Shown one piece after another: positions 17,455 through 27,072 of a DNA stretch of 64,000 bases (its first letter is position 1; the number at the start of each line of letters is the position of its first letter). The position numbers and the translations under genes were made by a program. The notes below the pieces were generated by a model, which saw only the letters and a list, made by a program, of their open reading frames with translations, ran no database searches and was not told where the DNA came from. The DNA lies in contig JAGREE010000007.1 of the NCBI GenBank assembly GCA_020446675.1, positions 1 to 64,000 on the forward strand, read 5' to 3'. This DNA is from Alphaproteobacteria bacterium (GTDB lineage Bacteria > Pseudomonadota > Alphaproteobacteria > Sphingomonadales > Emcibacteraceae).

Positions 17455-18023
17455 TAGACGCCCTCCCCGAGTTCTTCTTCCACGAGATGTTCATACCCGA
17501 ATATGACGAGGAGAGAATGCAGCGAAATAGAAACACCCTGTAAGAATGTACTGCCCACAAACAATAAAATCATTGTTTTCAATATATATACAATTTGAAG
17601 ACCACTGGTCTCGATTGATCCTTCTTTAATTTTCCAAGACTGTATAACGAATGGCCACGCGTAATAACCGATACAGATGAGGACAGGGAATAAAATGATC
17701 AGAGCTCCAAACAAATTTATATAGGCCTTTTTTTTCTCATCCATTTTACTATAGAAAATATCGACACGGACATGGCCATTATGAAGTAGAGTATACCCTG
17801 CTGCCCCAAGAAAAACTAAAGAATGCATATAGGTCAGACTTTCCTGTACGGCAATGACACCTTCACTATAAAGGTAGTTAAATAATACAATTCCAAACTG
17901 CACAAGTACAAGCGTTAGCGCTGCCCAAGAGACGATCTGCCCGATTTTTTCATTTATGGCATCTATAGCGCGGGCAGTAATTGCAATTCCTTCCATTGGA
18001 TTTTGCTCCCGAATGTTATTCAC
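17454..18023 (-). CDS. TRAP transporter small permease (DctQ/TakQ-like)
   Basis: Four-helix membrane subunit of the TRAP importer, 189 residues, which links receptor and large permease. Seen: helix 1 around VSWAALTLVLVQFGIVLFNYL, then YMHSLVFLGAAGYTLLHNGHVRVDIFYSKM, the family hallmark with the conserved HVRVD. It follows the receptor gene by 26 bp and overlaps the large-permease start, indicating one operon. Confidence 0.92.
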   Translation of the reverse strand: MNNIREQNPMEGIAITARAIDAINEKIGQIVSWAALTLVLVQFGIVLFNYLYSEGVIAVQESLTYMHSLVFLGAAGYTLLHNGHVRVDIFYSKMDEKKKAYINLFGALIILFPVLICIGYYAWPFVIQSWKIKEGSIETSGLQIVYILKTMILLFVGSTFLQGVSISLHSLLVIFGYEHLVEEELGEGV

Positions 18024-18049
18024 TGAATTTTTTTTTCATGGTCATCGTA

Positions 18050-19225
18050 TTATAAAGGCTGACCAAATTTATCTGATAGTCGACGTGCTGCAATATATGG
18101 CTCATCGGCAACGGCACTCCATTCCTTGGCAGCTGCAAGTGTTTCCATGTAGCTGTTATAGACCCGTCTTGAAATGTCATCAGTTCTGCCAATGTCAGCA
18201 ACCACATCAGCCGCTGTATCGACAAGTGCCTTCATTACTTCCGGTGGGAACTGACGTGTTTGTACATTATGCTCATTGATCAAAGTACGAAGTGAACCGT
18301 CATTCCGGGCATTAAATTCAGCCAGTGAATAAGAATAATGTTTTTGTGCCAGTGCTTCGATAATTACTTTTTCTGAATCACTTAATGTGTTCCAGACCTC
18401 AAGATTCCATCCGGCACATACAGATGCGCTAGGCTCATGCCAACCTGATGTATAATAATATTTTGCTGCCTGATGGAAGCCCAGAGTTAAGTCATTCCAA
18501 GGGCCAATCCATTCTGTTGCATCAATATTACCCTGTGAAAGTGAGAGGAAAATTTCACCACTGGGTAAGGTTACCGGCGTTGCACCAAGACGTTTCAAAA
18601 TCTCGCCACCAAGTGCTGGGATACGCATTTTTAAGCCCTGGAAGTCTTCAACAGAATTGATTTCCTTGTTGAACCAGCCGGCCATCTGAATACCAGTTGC
18701 GTTACAAAGCATGGGCTTGATATTAAATCCGGAGGAAATCTCATCCCAAAGAGCTTGACCACCACCATATTGAAGCCACTGTGTCATCTCTGTCGCGGTA
18801 AGCCCAAAAGGAACAGCACCAAAGAAATTAAAAATCGGGTGCTTACCTTGCCAGTAATAATCTGGTCCGTGATAAATATCAGCATTGCCTTGCGAGACCG
18901 CGTCAAATGCCTGGAGGGCAGGGACCATTTCATCGGCAGCATAAACACGTATGCGAATTCGACCATTGGTCGCAGTGTTAATATCATCGGCAAATTTTAC
19001 AGCACGATCCCCAAGACCCGGAAAGTTTTTACCCCAGGTTGTAACCATTTTAAGATCAATAGAAGGTTGACTGTTTTGAGAGCCAGATGAAGAAGATGCT
19101 CCGACGTTCTTGTATTTACCTGAATTTGGATCAACGGGGCTTGGACTACAGGCAGCTACAGCACCAGCAGCAAGAGTTCCTGCGCCTAAGGCAGCAGATT
19201 TTTTTAGAAAAGAACGACGTTTCAT
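18050..19225 (-). CDS. TRAP solute receptor, TakP-like (2-oxo acid type)
   Basis: Periplasmic DctP-family receptor, 391 residues, first gene of the TRAP operon. The N-terminus MKRRSFLKKSAALGAGT is a twin-arginine signal, and VAACSP looks like a lipobox, so it may be a Tat-exported lipoprotein. A low-complexity Ser/Gly/Asn linker (about 30-50) follows. The body carries VTTWGKNFPGLGD, GPDYYWQGKHP, the receptor motif around AGWFNKEINSVEDFQGLKMRI, and LGGEILKRLGATPVTLP, all close to the alpha-keto-acid receptor TakP. Substrate is inferred as a 2-oxo or hydroxy acid. Confidence 0.9.
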   Translation of the reverse strand: MKRRSFLKKSAALGAGTLAAGAVAACSPSPVDPNSGKYKNVGASSSSGSQNSQPSIDLKMVTTWGKNFPGLGDRAVKFADDINTATNGRIRIRVYAADEMVPALQAFDAVSQGNADIYHGPDYYWQGKHPIFNFFGAVPFGLTATEMTQWLQYGGGQALWDEISSGFNIKPMLCNATGIQMAGWFNKEINSVEDFQGLKMRIPALGGEILKRLGATPVTLPSGEIFLSLSQGNIDATEWIGPWNDLTLGFHQAAKYYYTSGWHEPSASVCAGWNLEVWNTLSDSEKVIIEALAQKHYSYSLAEFNARNDGSLRTLINEHNVQTRQFPPEVMKALVDTAADVVADIGRTDDISRRVYNSYMETLAAAKEWSAVADEPYIAARRLSDKFGQPL

Positions 19226-19321
19226 ATGTTAGCCTTAATTTTGATATAGAAAAATTTATTGTTATAAGATTTCATTCACTTATAAACATGCATTTTATAA
19301 AATTCAATAATAACTATAGAG

Positions 19322-20113
19322 TCAGTTTAATTTATTTAAGAGCTTCCAGCCGTTTGAAGTCAGAATTTCCAATGGTTGGAAGTTTCTTTTATAACTCATC
19401 TTGGGACTGTCTTTCACAAAATATCCAAGGTAGATATGATCCAGATTTCTAGATTTTGCAATATTTATATGATTAAGGACAATAAAGACACCAAGACTAC
19501 GTCTGATCATTGGAGGGGAGACATCAAAAAAACTATAAACCATTGATAGCGAGTCCTGCATTTGATCTGTAAGGGCAGCGCCAACTAATGTTCCGTCTGG
19601 CAGTCTGTATTCTATTATAACGGTGCTTACGGGACTACTTTCGACCATATCACGATATTCATGAAATGTAATCCCCGCCATTCCTCCATCAAAATGGCGG
19701 CTGTTAATGTAATTTACGATGAGTGAATATTGCTCTTTTGTTGCAATGTTTGGTTTTATTTCGAAAATAATATCTTTATTTTTTGAAAGAATGCGCTTTT
19801 GAGTTTTTGTCTCTTTGAATAATATTACTGGAATTCTTACCGATTTACATTCGTGACAACCTTCACAGGCGGGACGATAAGCAATATCCTGACTCCTTCT
19901 AAACCCAACCAGGGCAAGTGAATGATGAAGGTCTTCGGCCCGTTGTCTGTTTGTGTCTGGCCCCTGGTAATTTAAAATGGCCTCTCTGTCATAAGCTAGT
20001 TGTTCAGGCCTGAGTTCGGTAAATATTTTTCTCTCTGTTTTTCCTTCAAGATAAGGGCAGGCATTCGGAGCCGTTACATAAAATTTGGGAAAATGGGAGG
20101 ATTGGTCAGTCAT
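19322..20113 (-). CDS. bpt: Aspartate/glutamate leucyltransferase (N-end rule)
   Basis: Cytoplasmic aminoacyl-tRNA-protein transferase of the Bpt/Ate family, 263 residues. It adds leucine from Leu-tRNA to N-terminal Asp or Glu so that ClpS/ClpAP degrade the protein. Seen: the N-terminal Cys motif ACPYLEGKTERKIF, the second Cys pair in YRPACEGCHECKSVRIPV, and HEYRDMVESSP with GALTDQ-type residues later (LVGAALTDQMQDSLSMVYSF). These Cys probably bind a metal or Fe-S cluster. It is unlinked to clpS/clpA here. Confidence 0.93.
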   Translation of the reverse strand: MTDQSSHFPKFYVTAPNACPYLEGKTERKIFTELRPEQLAYDREAILNYQGPDTNRQRAEDLHHSLALVGFRRSQDIAYRPACEGCHECKSVRIPVILFKETKTQKRILSKNKDIIFEIKPNIATKEQYSLIVNYINSRHFDGGMAGITFHEYRDMVESSPVSTVIIEYRLPDGTLVGAALTDQMQDSLSMVYSFFDVSPPMIRRSLGVFIVLNHINIAKSRNLDHIYLGYFVKDSPKMSYKRNFQPLEILTSNGWKLLNKLN

Positions 20114-20178
20114 AACAAATAAATACCATATTTTTTCATTATTTAGCAGTGTATTTTTTTCAATTATTCAATGTCCTT

Positions 20179-22035
20179 TTACAGATCATAATACCAGGGT
20201 GCAAAGAAAGTATAACTAATCCACAGCACTAAAATAAGCGGTACACCTACTTTAATGAAGTCAGTAAATTTGTAATTTCCAGGCCCAAAAACCAAAAGGT
20301 TTGTTTTATACCCCATAGGTGTTGCAAAAGAGCAATTCGCTGCAAAAATTACCGTGGTTACAAAAATGAAAGGATCAATATTAATTTCATGGGCCATATT
20401 TATGGCAATAGGCGTAAATAATACAGCGGTCGCATTGTTGCTTAAAATATTGGTCATAAAGGCGATCAACAGAAAAAATGCTGAAAGAATAACTGTCGGA
20501 CTCGCGCCATTGAGTAAAGTGACCATATGCATGGCAATATAAGATGCACCGCCAGTTGCCTGAAGAGAAGTTCCCATGGCCAAAGCAGCGCCAATTAACA
20601 AAAATATATTACGGTCAATAGCACTTGTCGCTTTCTTAACACTAAGACAACCGCTTACGATCATTGCAAATGCACCGAGCAAAGAAGAAATGGCGATCGG
20701 TAATATTCCTGTGGATGCAAGAAACACGACAGACATAAATATGAACATGGATTTCCACATATCAGCAATAATCGGAATTTCTTTGGCGGACCATTCCAGC
20801 ATTAATACATCATTGTTAAGTCTAAGAGATTGAATTTCCTGCTGGTTCCCAAGCGCTAGCAAGGTATCATTGGATTCTAGTTTAATATCATTTATTGTCG
20901 TTCTGATCATTCGACTTCGCCGCTGAATTCCAAGAATTTTACATCCACCCGGCAAACTGAAACCAGATTGTGCTAATGTCCGACCAGCTAGTTTGGATTC
21001 CTGCATTATAACAACTTCTACAAGTTTTTGTCCTCTATATGGAACTTGGTCTTCACGGTCTGTTTTTTTGCTGTCATCCTCTGAATGCCCTTTTACATCA
21101 GAAAGAAGTAAATGTTCTTTGGCAATTTTATCGGTAAGTTCCTTTCTTGTTGCCGCTAAAATAAGCTGGTCTCCTTTTTCAAGGCTAATATCATCAAACG
21201 GCGGCAGGAATGATTTTGTCCCGCGCCTTATCATTTGCACAGTTAATCCGGATAATATCGGAAACATACCGGCAACAGCTTTGTGACCAATTAATGAATT
21301 TCCTTCTGCGAGGTCAATTTGAACGATAAATTGTTTGCCTGTGATCTGTGTATCCTTATTGGAGGCTGTGCGGTCTTTCGGTAAAATATATGGGGCAATG
21401 AACAGAACATATAAAAATCCGATGAAGGCAAGAAAAATTCCAGGAATAGCAAAATCAAAAAAACCTAATTCAATTCCTCCAATTGTTCTTAAAGACTCAG
21501 AAACAAGCAGGTTTGTACTTGATCCAATCAAAGTGGTCATCCCGCCCAGAATGGCGACAAAACTGAGGGGCATCAGATAAATTGACGGGGATTTTCCCAA
21601 ATTCTCAGCAAGAGTAATCATAATGGGAATAAAGATAACGACGACTGGAGTGTTATTTAAAAAGGCGCTGATAAACATGACGACAAGTAATGACAAAACG
21701 ATAACGGCAACAGGATAAGTGCTGCTTAAGCGGATCAGAATTTTGACAGGACTGTCCAGCGCGCCAGTTTCCACTATACCATGTCCAACCACAAGTAAGG
21801 CAAGGATGCTTATCAGTGCAGGGTCGGCTAGCCCTTCCAGCAATGATCTTGTATTTATAAGAACTTTATCATCTTCGCCATGAAGTGGCATAAAATGAAA
21901 CAACAGTAGTAATGCAACAATAATACCCAGTGAGACAAGTTCCATCGGATACTTATCGAGCACGTAGAAGAAGATACCAACTGCGATCAGGCCAAACGAT
22001 AACCACATCTGGACTGAGGGCTCTAAAATTTCCAT
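20179..22035 (-). CDS. SLC13-family permease with two RCK_C domains
   Basis: Predicted inner-membrane anion symporter (citrate/dicarboxylate/sulfate-like), 618 residues. N-terminal and C-terminal helix blocks (about 1-215 and 410-618) flank two cytosolic TrkA-C/RCK_C domains (about 225-300 and 325-405), the second with VVIMQESKLAGRTLAQSGF. The pattern NNTPVVVIFIPI in the first half and NNATAVLFTPIAI in the second are the paired substrate motifs of the family. The substrate cannot be given; in bacteria this layout is often a sulfate or dicarboxylate carrier. Monocistronic. Confidence 0.88.
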   Translation of the reverse strand: MEILEPSVQMWLSFGLIAVGIFFYVLDKYPMELVSLGIIVALLLLFHFMPLHGEDDKVLINTRSLLEGLADPALISILALLVVGHGIVETGALDSPVKILIRLSSTYPVAVIVLSLLVVMFISAFLNNTPVVVIFIPIMITLAENLGKSPSIYLMPLSFVAILGGMTTLIGSSTNLLVSESLRTIGGIELGFFDFAIPGIFLAFIGFLYVLFIAPYILPKDRTASNKDTQITGKQFIVQIDLAEGNSLIGHKAVAGMFPILSGLTVQMIRRGTKSFLPPFDDISLEKGDQLILAATRKELTDKIAKEHLLLSDVKGHSEDDSKKTDREDQVPYRGQKLVEVVIMQESKLAGRTLAQSGFSLPGGCKILGIQRRSRMIRTTINDIKLESNDTLLALGNQQEIQSLRLNNDVLMLEWSAKEIPIIADMWKSMFIFMSVVFLASTGILPIAISSLLGAFAMIVSGCLSVKKATSAIDRNIFLLIGAALAMGTSLQATGGASYIAMHMVTLLNGASPTVILSAFFLLIAFMTNILSNNATAVLFTPIAINMAHEINIDPFIFVTTVIFAANCSFATPMGYKTNLLVFGPGNYKFTDFIKVGVPLILVLWISYTFFAPWYYDL

Positions 22036-22104
22036 ATAACGTTCCTTGTTAATGGAAATAATTTTAGCAGTAGTTATCAGGAAAAGACAAGGTCTTTTAT
22101 AGAC

Positions 22105-22986
22105 TTACAGATTGCTTGGCAGAGTAGGGGCTTCACGGATGACAAGAATAGTTATTCTTCGGTTTTCCGGGCGATCAGGGCGACCGGGTAGCAATGGCTC
22201 AGTTGCTGCCTTGCCGGTGATCTCTGCAAAACGGTCTGTAGAAACGCCCGAGGATAGAAGAACTCTTCTGGCGGCATTTGCCCGATCTGAGCTTAATTCC
22301 CAGTTAGAGTAATTTGATCCGGCCCTGTATGGCTTTGAATCCGTATGTCCGGCAATCGAAATACGGTTTGGCAATTTACCAACTTTTTCAGCAATGAGCT
22401 GTAGCATTCTTTCTGCATAAGAATAAAGTTCAGCAGTGTTGCTTTTAAACATTGATCTGTTGTCTTTATCAACAAGCTGAATACGCATACCATCTTCGGT
22501 CATATCAATAATAACCTGATCTTTTAACTGGGAAAGCTCTGCATTATCCTGAATGCTTAAGTTGAGATCAGTTGCCATATCTTCAAAAGCTTCTTGCTCA
22601 CGGTTTGCCATGGCAACTTCAAAACTATTTTCTTCCGCTGCGTCGTCATTACGTTTGGCGACTTCTTCTTTTTTAATCACAACTTCATCAGGCATTGGTG
22701 TGGTCACATCACTTGAAGAGGACCCGTCTGAATTTACAGATACGCCTTCAAGCACACTATCAGCTCCGGCTATTGCCTGTGTTGCAGCAGTGGTTGGTGT
22801 AAAATAGTCGGAAAGTCCTTCTTTTTGTTCCTGGGATGTTGAATTCAGAAGCCATAAAAGCAGAAAAAATGCCATCATGGCTGTAACGAAATCAGCATAC
22901 GCCACTTTCCAGGCACCACCATGGTGTCCGCCCGAAACCTTTTTAATACGCTTTATAATTATGGGGCGTTGTTGTTCGTCCGACAT
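22105..22986 (-). CDS. motB: Flagellar stator protein MotB
   Basis: Peptidoglycan-anchored half of the flagellar stator, 293 residues. Seen: cytoplasmic start, then the single membrane helix in WKVAYADFVTAMMAFFLLLW with the ion-carrying Asp, a plug/linker region, and an OmpA-like peptidoglycan-binding domain (about 170-285) with ISIAGHTDSKPY and LSSDRANAARRVL. motA is not adjacent: threonine ammonia-lyase lies between, and motA is on the other strand at 24456. Confidence 0.94.
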   Translation of the reverse strand: MSDEQQRPIIIKRIKKVSGGHHGGAWKVAYADFVTAMMAFFLLLWLLNSTSQEQKEGLSDYFTPTTAATQAIAGADSVLEGVSVNSDGSSSSDVTTPMPDEVVIKKEEVAKRNDDAAEENSFEVAMANREQEAFEDMATDLNLSIQDNAELSQLKDQVIIDMTEDGMRIQLVDKDNRSMFKSNTAELYSYAERMLQLIAEKVGKLPNRISIAGHTDSKPYRAGSNYSNWELSSDRANAARRVLLSSGVSTDRFAEITGKAATEPLLPGRPDRPENRRITILVIREAPTLPSNL

Positions 22987-23077
22987 CTAAAACCTTATTT
23001 TATAAAAAAAATGACTTTATCTGCCTATAATGCCCGCGGATGGTTAATTAAATATTATCATAAGCCATCTTTTTGGA

Positions 23078-24310
23078 TTACATATCAATATTTCGGTTTA
23101 CATTCACCACAAAGCCCTCTTCACGAAGTTCATCAAGTATATCCTGAAGATGTCGTGCGTCTCTTGTTTCCAATGTTATGTTCGAATAAGTTTCCTTGGC
23201 CGGAAGTTCTGTAAACAGTCGATGATGTGATACATCAATAATATTACCACCCTGATTACCGATAATTGATGAAATAACGGATAGGGCGCCTGGTACGTCA
23301 GGAAGTTCAATGCGAAGACGTGTGATTCTCCCGTCCCTGACAAGTCCACGCATTAAAATAGAGGCCAGAAGACGGGTATCAATATTACCACCGGTAATGA
23401 CCAAGCCGACTTTTTTGCCCTTAAAAATATCCGGATAGCGAAGGACCGCTGCAAGAGGGCAGGCACCAGCCCCTTCAACGACTGTTTTTTCAACGGTTAG
23501 AAAAAGGCCCAGTGCTTTTTCGATTTCGTCTTCACTGACTAGTAAAATATCATCAACATATTTTTTACAAACTTCGAGCGTTTTTTCACCAATCGTTTTT
23601 ACGGCAATCCCTTCTGCCAGTGTTGAGCCTTGTGCGACATAATCCTGTCCATTAAATGCCCGATAAAGAGATGGAAACCGTTCCGATTGAACACCAATTA
23701 CTTTTATATTGGAATTTATAGCTTTTGCAGCAGTGGCAATGCCAGCGATGAGGCCTCCGCCTCCAACAGGGACTACGATGATATCAAGGTCCGGGACATC
23801 GGACAATAATTCTAAAGCTATCGTGCCCTGTCCGGCCATCACGTGATAATCATCAAACGGATGAACGACTGTAAGTTCTTGTTCTTCAGCAATTTTTAAC
23901 GCCGCTTCCGCTGTTTCATCAAACCGCTCACCAACCTGTACGACTTTTGCACCAAGTGCTTCTGTATTACTGATTTTTACAAATGGTGTACCAAGTGGCA
24001 TAGCAATGGTTGTTGGAATTTTAAGTCGGCTTCCATGATAAGCGACTCCTTGCGCATGGTTTCCGGCACTGGCGGCAATGACGCCCTTTTTCCTCTGTTC
24101 GGGCGATAAATTTAAAAGTTTATTAAGTGCCCCTCGTTCTTTAAATGAAGCTGTAAACTGACTACTTTCCAACTTTATATATATATCTGCGCCTGTAATG
24201 TCGGAAAGAGTAATAGCATAATTTGTCGGTGTGTGTTTAATGGCACCGTCAAATGCCTTGGCGGCATTTTTAACATCCTCTATGGTCAGTGTTTCCGAAT
24301 TATTGCTCAT
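23078..24310 (-). CDS. ilvA: Threonine ammonia-lyase with C-terminal ACT domain
   Basis: PLP enzyme deaminating threonine (and serine) to 2-oxobutyrate, the first step toward isoleucine, or catabolic. 410 residues. Seen: Schiff-base lysine in SSQFTASFKERGALNKLL, ASAGNHAQGVAYHG, the PLP-phosphate loop PVGGGGLIAGIA, and a C-terminal ACT-like domain (about 330-410) with LRIELPDVPGALSVIS. The length and single ACT fit the short bacterial form; whether it is biosynthetic or catabolic is not decided by sequence. It lies between motB (same strand) and motA (opposite strand). Confidence 0.92.
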   Translation of the reverse strand: MSNNSETLTIEDVKNAAKAFDGAIKHTPTNYAITLSDITGADIYIKLESSQFTASFKERGALNKLLNLSPEQRKKGVIAASAGNHAQGVAYHGSRLKIPTTIAMPLGTPFVKISNTEALGAKVVQVGERFDETAEAALKIAEEQELTVVHPFDDYHVMAGQGTIALELLSDVPDLDIIVVPVGGGGLIAGIATAAKAINSNIKVIGVQSERFPSLYRAFNGQDYVAQGSTLAEGIAVKTIGEKTLEVCKKYVDDILLVSEDEIEKALGLFLTVEKTVVEGAGACPLAAVLRYPDIFKGKKVGLVITGGNIDTRLLASILMRGLVRDGRITRLRIELPDVPGALSVISSIIGNQGGNIIDVSHHRLFTELPAKETYSNITLETRDARHLQDILDELREEGFVVNVNRNIDM

Positions 24311-24455
24311 GATTTTCTGCCGATCACCCAGTTTCTTTATTTCTACAGTGCCCTGATATATTGGTTTATCAATAAAAAGTCCAAAATTATTATTTTTAAT
24401 TTTTTCATTTTTTAGGCCGACATTAAAACTTGCTTAATAACCTTTAACTATAACT

Positions 24456-25364
24456 ATGGGTAACTATAAAAAAATAAAGGTTAGTTTAATGCTGGTTATT
24501 GTTGGTATTGTAGTCACACTGGGAATGGTATTTGGCGGCTTTATTGTCCATGGCGGTAATATGGCTGTGATTTTTCATGCACTCCCTACGGAAGCTATGG
24601 TTATTGGTGGTGCCGCGATTGGTTCATTCATTACAGGGAACAGTGGATCAATCATGAAAAAAGCTGGTAAAGGTTTTGGCAAAGCCATTAAAGGATCAAA
24701 ATGGAAGACGCAGGATTACAGTGATCTATTATGTCTGCTTTTCATGCTTTCAAAACTGATTAAGACCAAGGGTGTTATCGCCCTGGAAGCCCACATTGAA
24801 AATCCCAGTGAAAGTAAAATTTTTAACCATGTCGGCAAAGTAAAAGATGATCATCACGTCGTTGATTTTATCTGCGACTATTTCCGCATGACAACGATGA
24901 ATTTTGATGATCCAAACCAAATGGAAGATGTTATGCTTAAAGAGCTTGAAAAGCATCACCATGAGGAAAGTGAAGGGGCCCATGCTCTTGCTGTGGTTGC
25001 GGAAGCTTTTCCTGCACTTGGTATTGTGGCGGCGGTTCTTGGCGTGATCAATACCATGTCATCAATTGATCAGCCTGTTGAAATCCTTGGTGCCCTGATC
25101 GGTGGCGCGCTAGTGGGAACGTTTCTGGGTATTTTGATTTCCTATACGATGGCCGCACCGCTTGCGAGCAGATTACAGCAGATCATTGATGAGGAAGGTC
25201 ATTTTTTCGGAGTCGCAAAAGATTTCATAATTGCCCACCTGCATGGAAGCGCACCGCAAATAGCAGCAGAAATCGGACGAAAAGCGGTCCCGGGTGAATT
25301 TCAGCCATCATTTTATGATCTTGATGAATTATTGCAGGAAATACCAAACGACGTCTTTTCCTGA
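24456..25364 (+). CDS. motA: Flagellar stator protein MotA
   Basis: Ion-channel half of the flagellar stator, 302 residues, four membrane helices. Seen: N-terminal helix, IVHGGNMAVIFHALPTEAMVIGGAAIGSF, the cytosolic torque loop (about 80-175) with acidic and basic residues, then the conserved Pro in EAFPALGIVAAVLGVINTM and GALIGGALVGTFLGILISY. Pairs with MotB at 22105-22986, although the genes are 1.5 kb apart on opposite strands. The two promoters face away across ilvA, so they cannot share one transcript. Confidence 0.95.
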   Translation: MGNYKKIKVSLMLVIVGIVVTLGMVFGGFIVHGGNMAVIFHALPTEAMVIGGAAIGSFITGNSGSIMKKAGKGFGKAIKGSKWKTQDYSDLLCLLFMLSKLIKTKGVIALEAHIENPSESKIFNHVGKVKDDHHVVDFICDYFRMTTMNFDDPNQMEDVMLKELEKHHHEESEGAHALAVVAEAFPALGIVAAVLGVINTMSSIDQPVEILGALIGGALVGTFLGILISYTMAAPLASRLQQIIDEEGHFFGVAKDFIIAHLHGSAPQIAAEIGRKAVPGEFQPSFYDLDELLQEIPNDVFS

Positions 25365-25378
25365 TTTCATTCAATAAT

Positions 25379-26374
25379 CTATGCGTGTTTGAGTTTTTCG
25401 GCGACGACCGGGGCAAAGTAGGTCCAGATTCCACTTGCGCCAGCCCGTTTAAAGGCAAGAAGACTTTCCATCATTGCCTTATCCAGATCTAGCCAGCCGT
25501 TTGCTGCGGCTGCATGAATCATCGCATATTCACCACTGACCTGATAAGCAAAAGTCGGAAAGTTAAGTTCCCGGGTGACACGCTCTATAATATCAAGATA
25601 AGGCATGCCGGGTTTGACTATGATACTGTCAGCCCCTTCATCGATATCCATAATGACTTCGCGGATCGCTTCATCGGTGTTTGCCGGGTCCATTTGATAA
25701 GTTTCTTTACTGCTTTTCAAATTGGATGATGACCCAACGGCATCGCGGAATGGACCATAAAAGGCGGAAGCATATTTTGCAGCGTAAGACATGATCCCAA
25801 CATTGAAATATTTTTTTCGCTCAAGCATTTGACGGATGGCGGCGATGCGCCCGTCCATCATATCTGAAGGGGCAATGATATCGCATCCGGCCTTAACCTG
25901 TACATGCGCCTGATTGACCAGTGCTTCAATCGTCAGATCATTGTCAACATAACCGTTTCTGATCAGGCCATCCTGACCATGTGATGTATAGGGATCAAGG
26001 GCGACATCACAAATAATACCGATATCCGGCACCTGTTCCTTTATGGCGCGCACGGTGCGGCAAACCAGATTCTCAGGGTTCACCGCCTCGTAGCCTTCAT
26101 CACATTTTAATTCTTCCGGTGTTTGTGGAAAAAGCGCAATCGCCGGAATGCCAAGCTCCACTGCTTTAGCGGCATTTTCTATAATCAGATCAATGGTATA
26201 ACGTTGAACACCGGGCATAGAGGAAACGTCAGTTGCAGTATTTTTTCCTTCCTGGACAAAAAGTGGCCAGATCAAATCTTTAACGGACAATGAATTTTCA
26301 CGGACTAGGTCACGGGACCAGGCATATTTTCGGTTGCGTCGGGGGCGACTATTGGGGAAGGAACCACTGATCAT
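25379..26374 (-). CDS. hemB: Porphobilinogen synthase (delta-aminolevulinate dehydratase)
   Basis: Condenses two 5-aminolevulinates to porphobilinogen, 331 residues. Seen: RPRRNRKYAWSRDLVREN at the N-terminus, the first active Lys region around MSYAAKYASAFYGPFRDA, and the Schiff-base lysine in IVKPGMPYLD. The metal-site segment reads VALDPYTSHGQDG, i.e. Asp instead of the three Cys of zinc enzymes, so this is the Mg-dependent type common in alphaproteobacteria. It is divergent from the ldtR-like gene, with palindromes in the gap, and hemA follows that gene. Confidence 0.96.
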   Translation of the reverse strand: MISGSFPNSRPRRNRKYAWSRDLVRENSLSVKDLIWPLFVQEGKNTATDVSSMPGVQRYTIDLIIENAAKAVELGIPAIALFPQTPEELKCDEGYEAVNPENLVCRTVRAIKEQVPDIGIICDVALDPYTSHGQDGLIRNGYVDNDLTIEALVNQAHVQVKAGCDIIAPSDMMDGRIAAIRQMLERKKYFNVGIMSYAAKYASAFYGPFRDAVGSSSNLKSSKETYQMDPANTDEAIREVIMDIDEGADSIIVKPGMPYLDIIERVTRELNFPTFAYQVSGEYAMIHAAAANGWLDLDKAMMESLLAFKRAGASGIWTYFAPVVAEKLKHA

Positions 26375-26418
26375 TAACTGCTCCGAAATTATTTTCTACT
26401 TATTTTAAACTATTAATT

Positions 26419-26432
26419 ATTTGTAAACAAAT
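26419..26432. promoter_or_regulatory. Palindrome in the hemB/ldtR divergent region (1)
   Basis: ATTTGTAAACAAAT, a perfect 14-bp palindrome-type site (arms ATTTGT/ACAAAT). It lies 45 bp before the hemB start and 81 bp before the MarR-type gene, where an operator for either gene would be expected. Binding protein unknown; the adjacent MarR protein is the obvious candidate. Confidence 0.4.
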
Positions 26433-26456
26433 TTTTAACAGCTTGTTAGTTATGTT

Positions 26457-26466
26457 GTTATATAAC
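26457..26466. promoter_or_regulatory. Palindrome in the hemB/ldtR divergent region (2)
   Basis: GTTATATAAC, a perfect 10-bp palindrome about 47 bp before the MarR-type start. It overlaps a plausible -10/-35 zone for the plus-strand gene, which would suit autorepression. Confidence 0.3.
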
Positions 26467-26512
26467 GGATGCAAATAAAACAAAATATATTTATTAATAA
26501 TAGGATATTAGG

Positions 26513-27031
26513 ATGTCACTTACACATCACAGCAGCAATCTGATTGGTGGTCACGAAACTCAGGAAACAAGAACGCGCCATAACTTTCTGGAGTGTTTGA
26601 GACTGATTGAGCGTCTTCACAGAAGAATGCTTGATATTGTTAAACATCGTCTTGATTTAAAAGGGATGAGCGATATTAATTCAGTTCAGGCCCTTTTGCT
26701 TTATAATATTGGTGATCATGAAATTACTGCGGGGGACTTAAGAAACCGTGGCTATTATTTAGGGTCAAACGTATCATATAATCTCAAAAAACTTGTTGAA
26801 GCGGGCTATATCCGTCAGGAGCGTTCTGAACATGATCGTCGCGCCTTAAGGATTTGGCTTTCCGATAGTGGAAAATCAGTTTGCAACCTGGTGGGAGAGT
26901 TGTTTGATGAGAATCTTGATCTGGTCCGCGACCAGAATCTGTTCACTGATCAGGGAGTAACAGAGCTGCGCGACAGGCTAAGATCTCTTGAAAGTTTCTG
27001 GACAGATATGCTTCGTTTTTCTGGCGAATAA
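26513..27031 (+). CDS. ldtR: MarR-family regulator, LdtR-like
   Basis: Winged-helix MarR protein of 172 residues. The DNA-binding domain (about 55-115) shows SVQALLLYNIGDHEITAGDLRNRGYYLGSN, then the wing with ERSEHDRRALRIWLSD. The RNRGYYLGSNVSYNLKKL recognition helix is the feature I associate with alphaproteobacterial LdtR, which in Liberibacter and Rhizobiales controls L,D-transpeptidase and stress genes. Here it sits divergent from hemB and 170 bp before hemA, so haem synthesis genes are plausible targets or at least neighbours under shared control. Confidence 0.8.
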   Translation: MSLTHHSSNLIGGHETQETRTRHNFLECLRLIERLHRRMLDIVKHRLDLKGMSDINSVQALLLYNIGDHEITAGDLRNRGYYLGSNVSYNLKKLVEAGYIRQERSEHDRRALRIWLSDSGKSVCNLVGELFDENLDLVRDQNLFTDQGVTELRDRLRSLESFWTDMLRFSGE

Positions 27032-27072
27032 ACAAAAACCTCCGATTTAATAGTGCAAAGATTGATTTTTTT

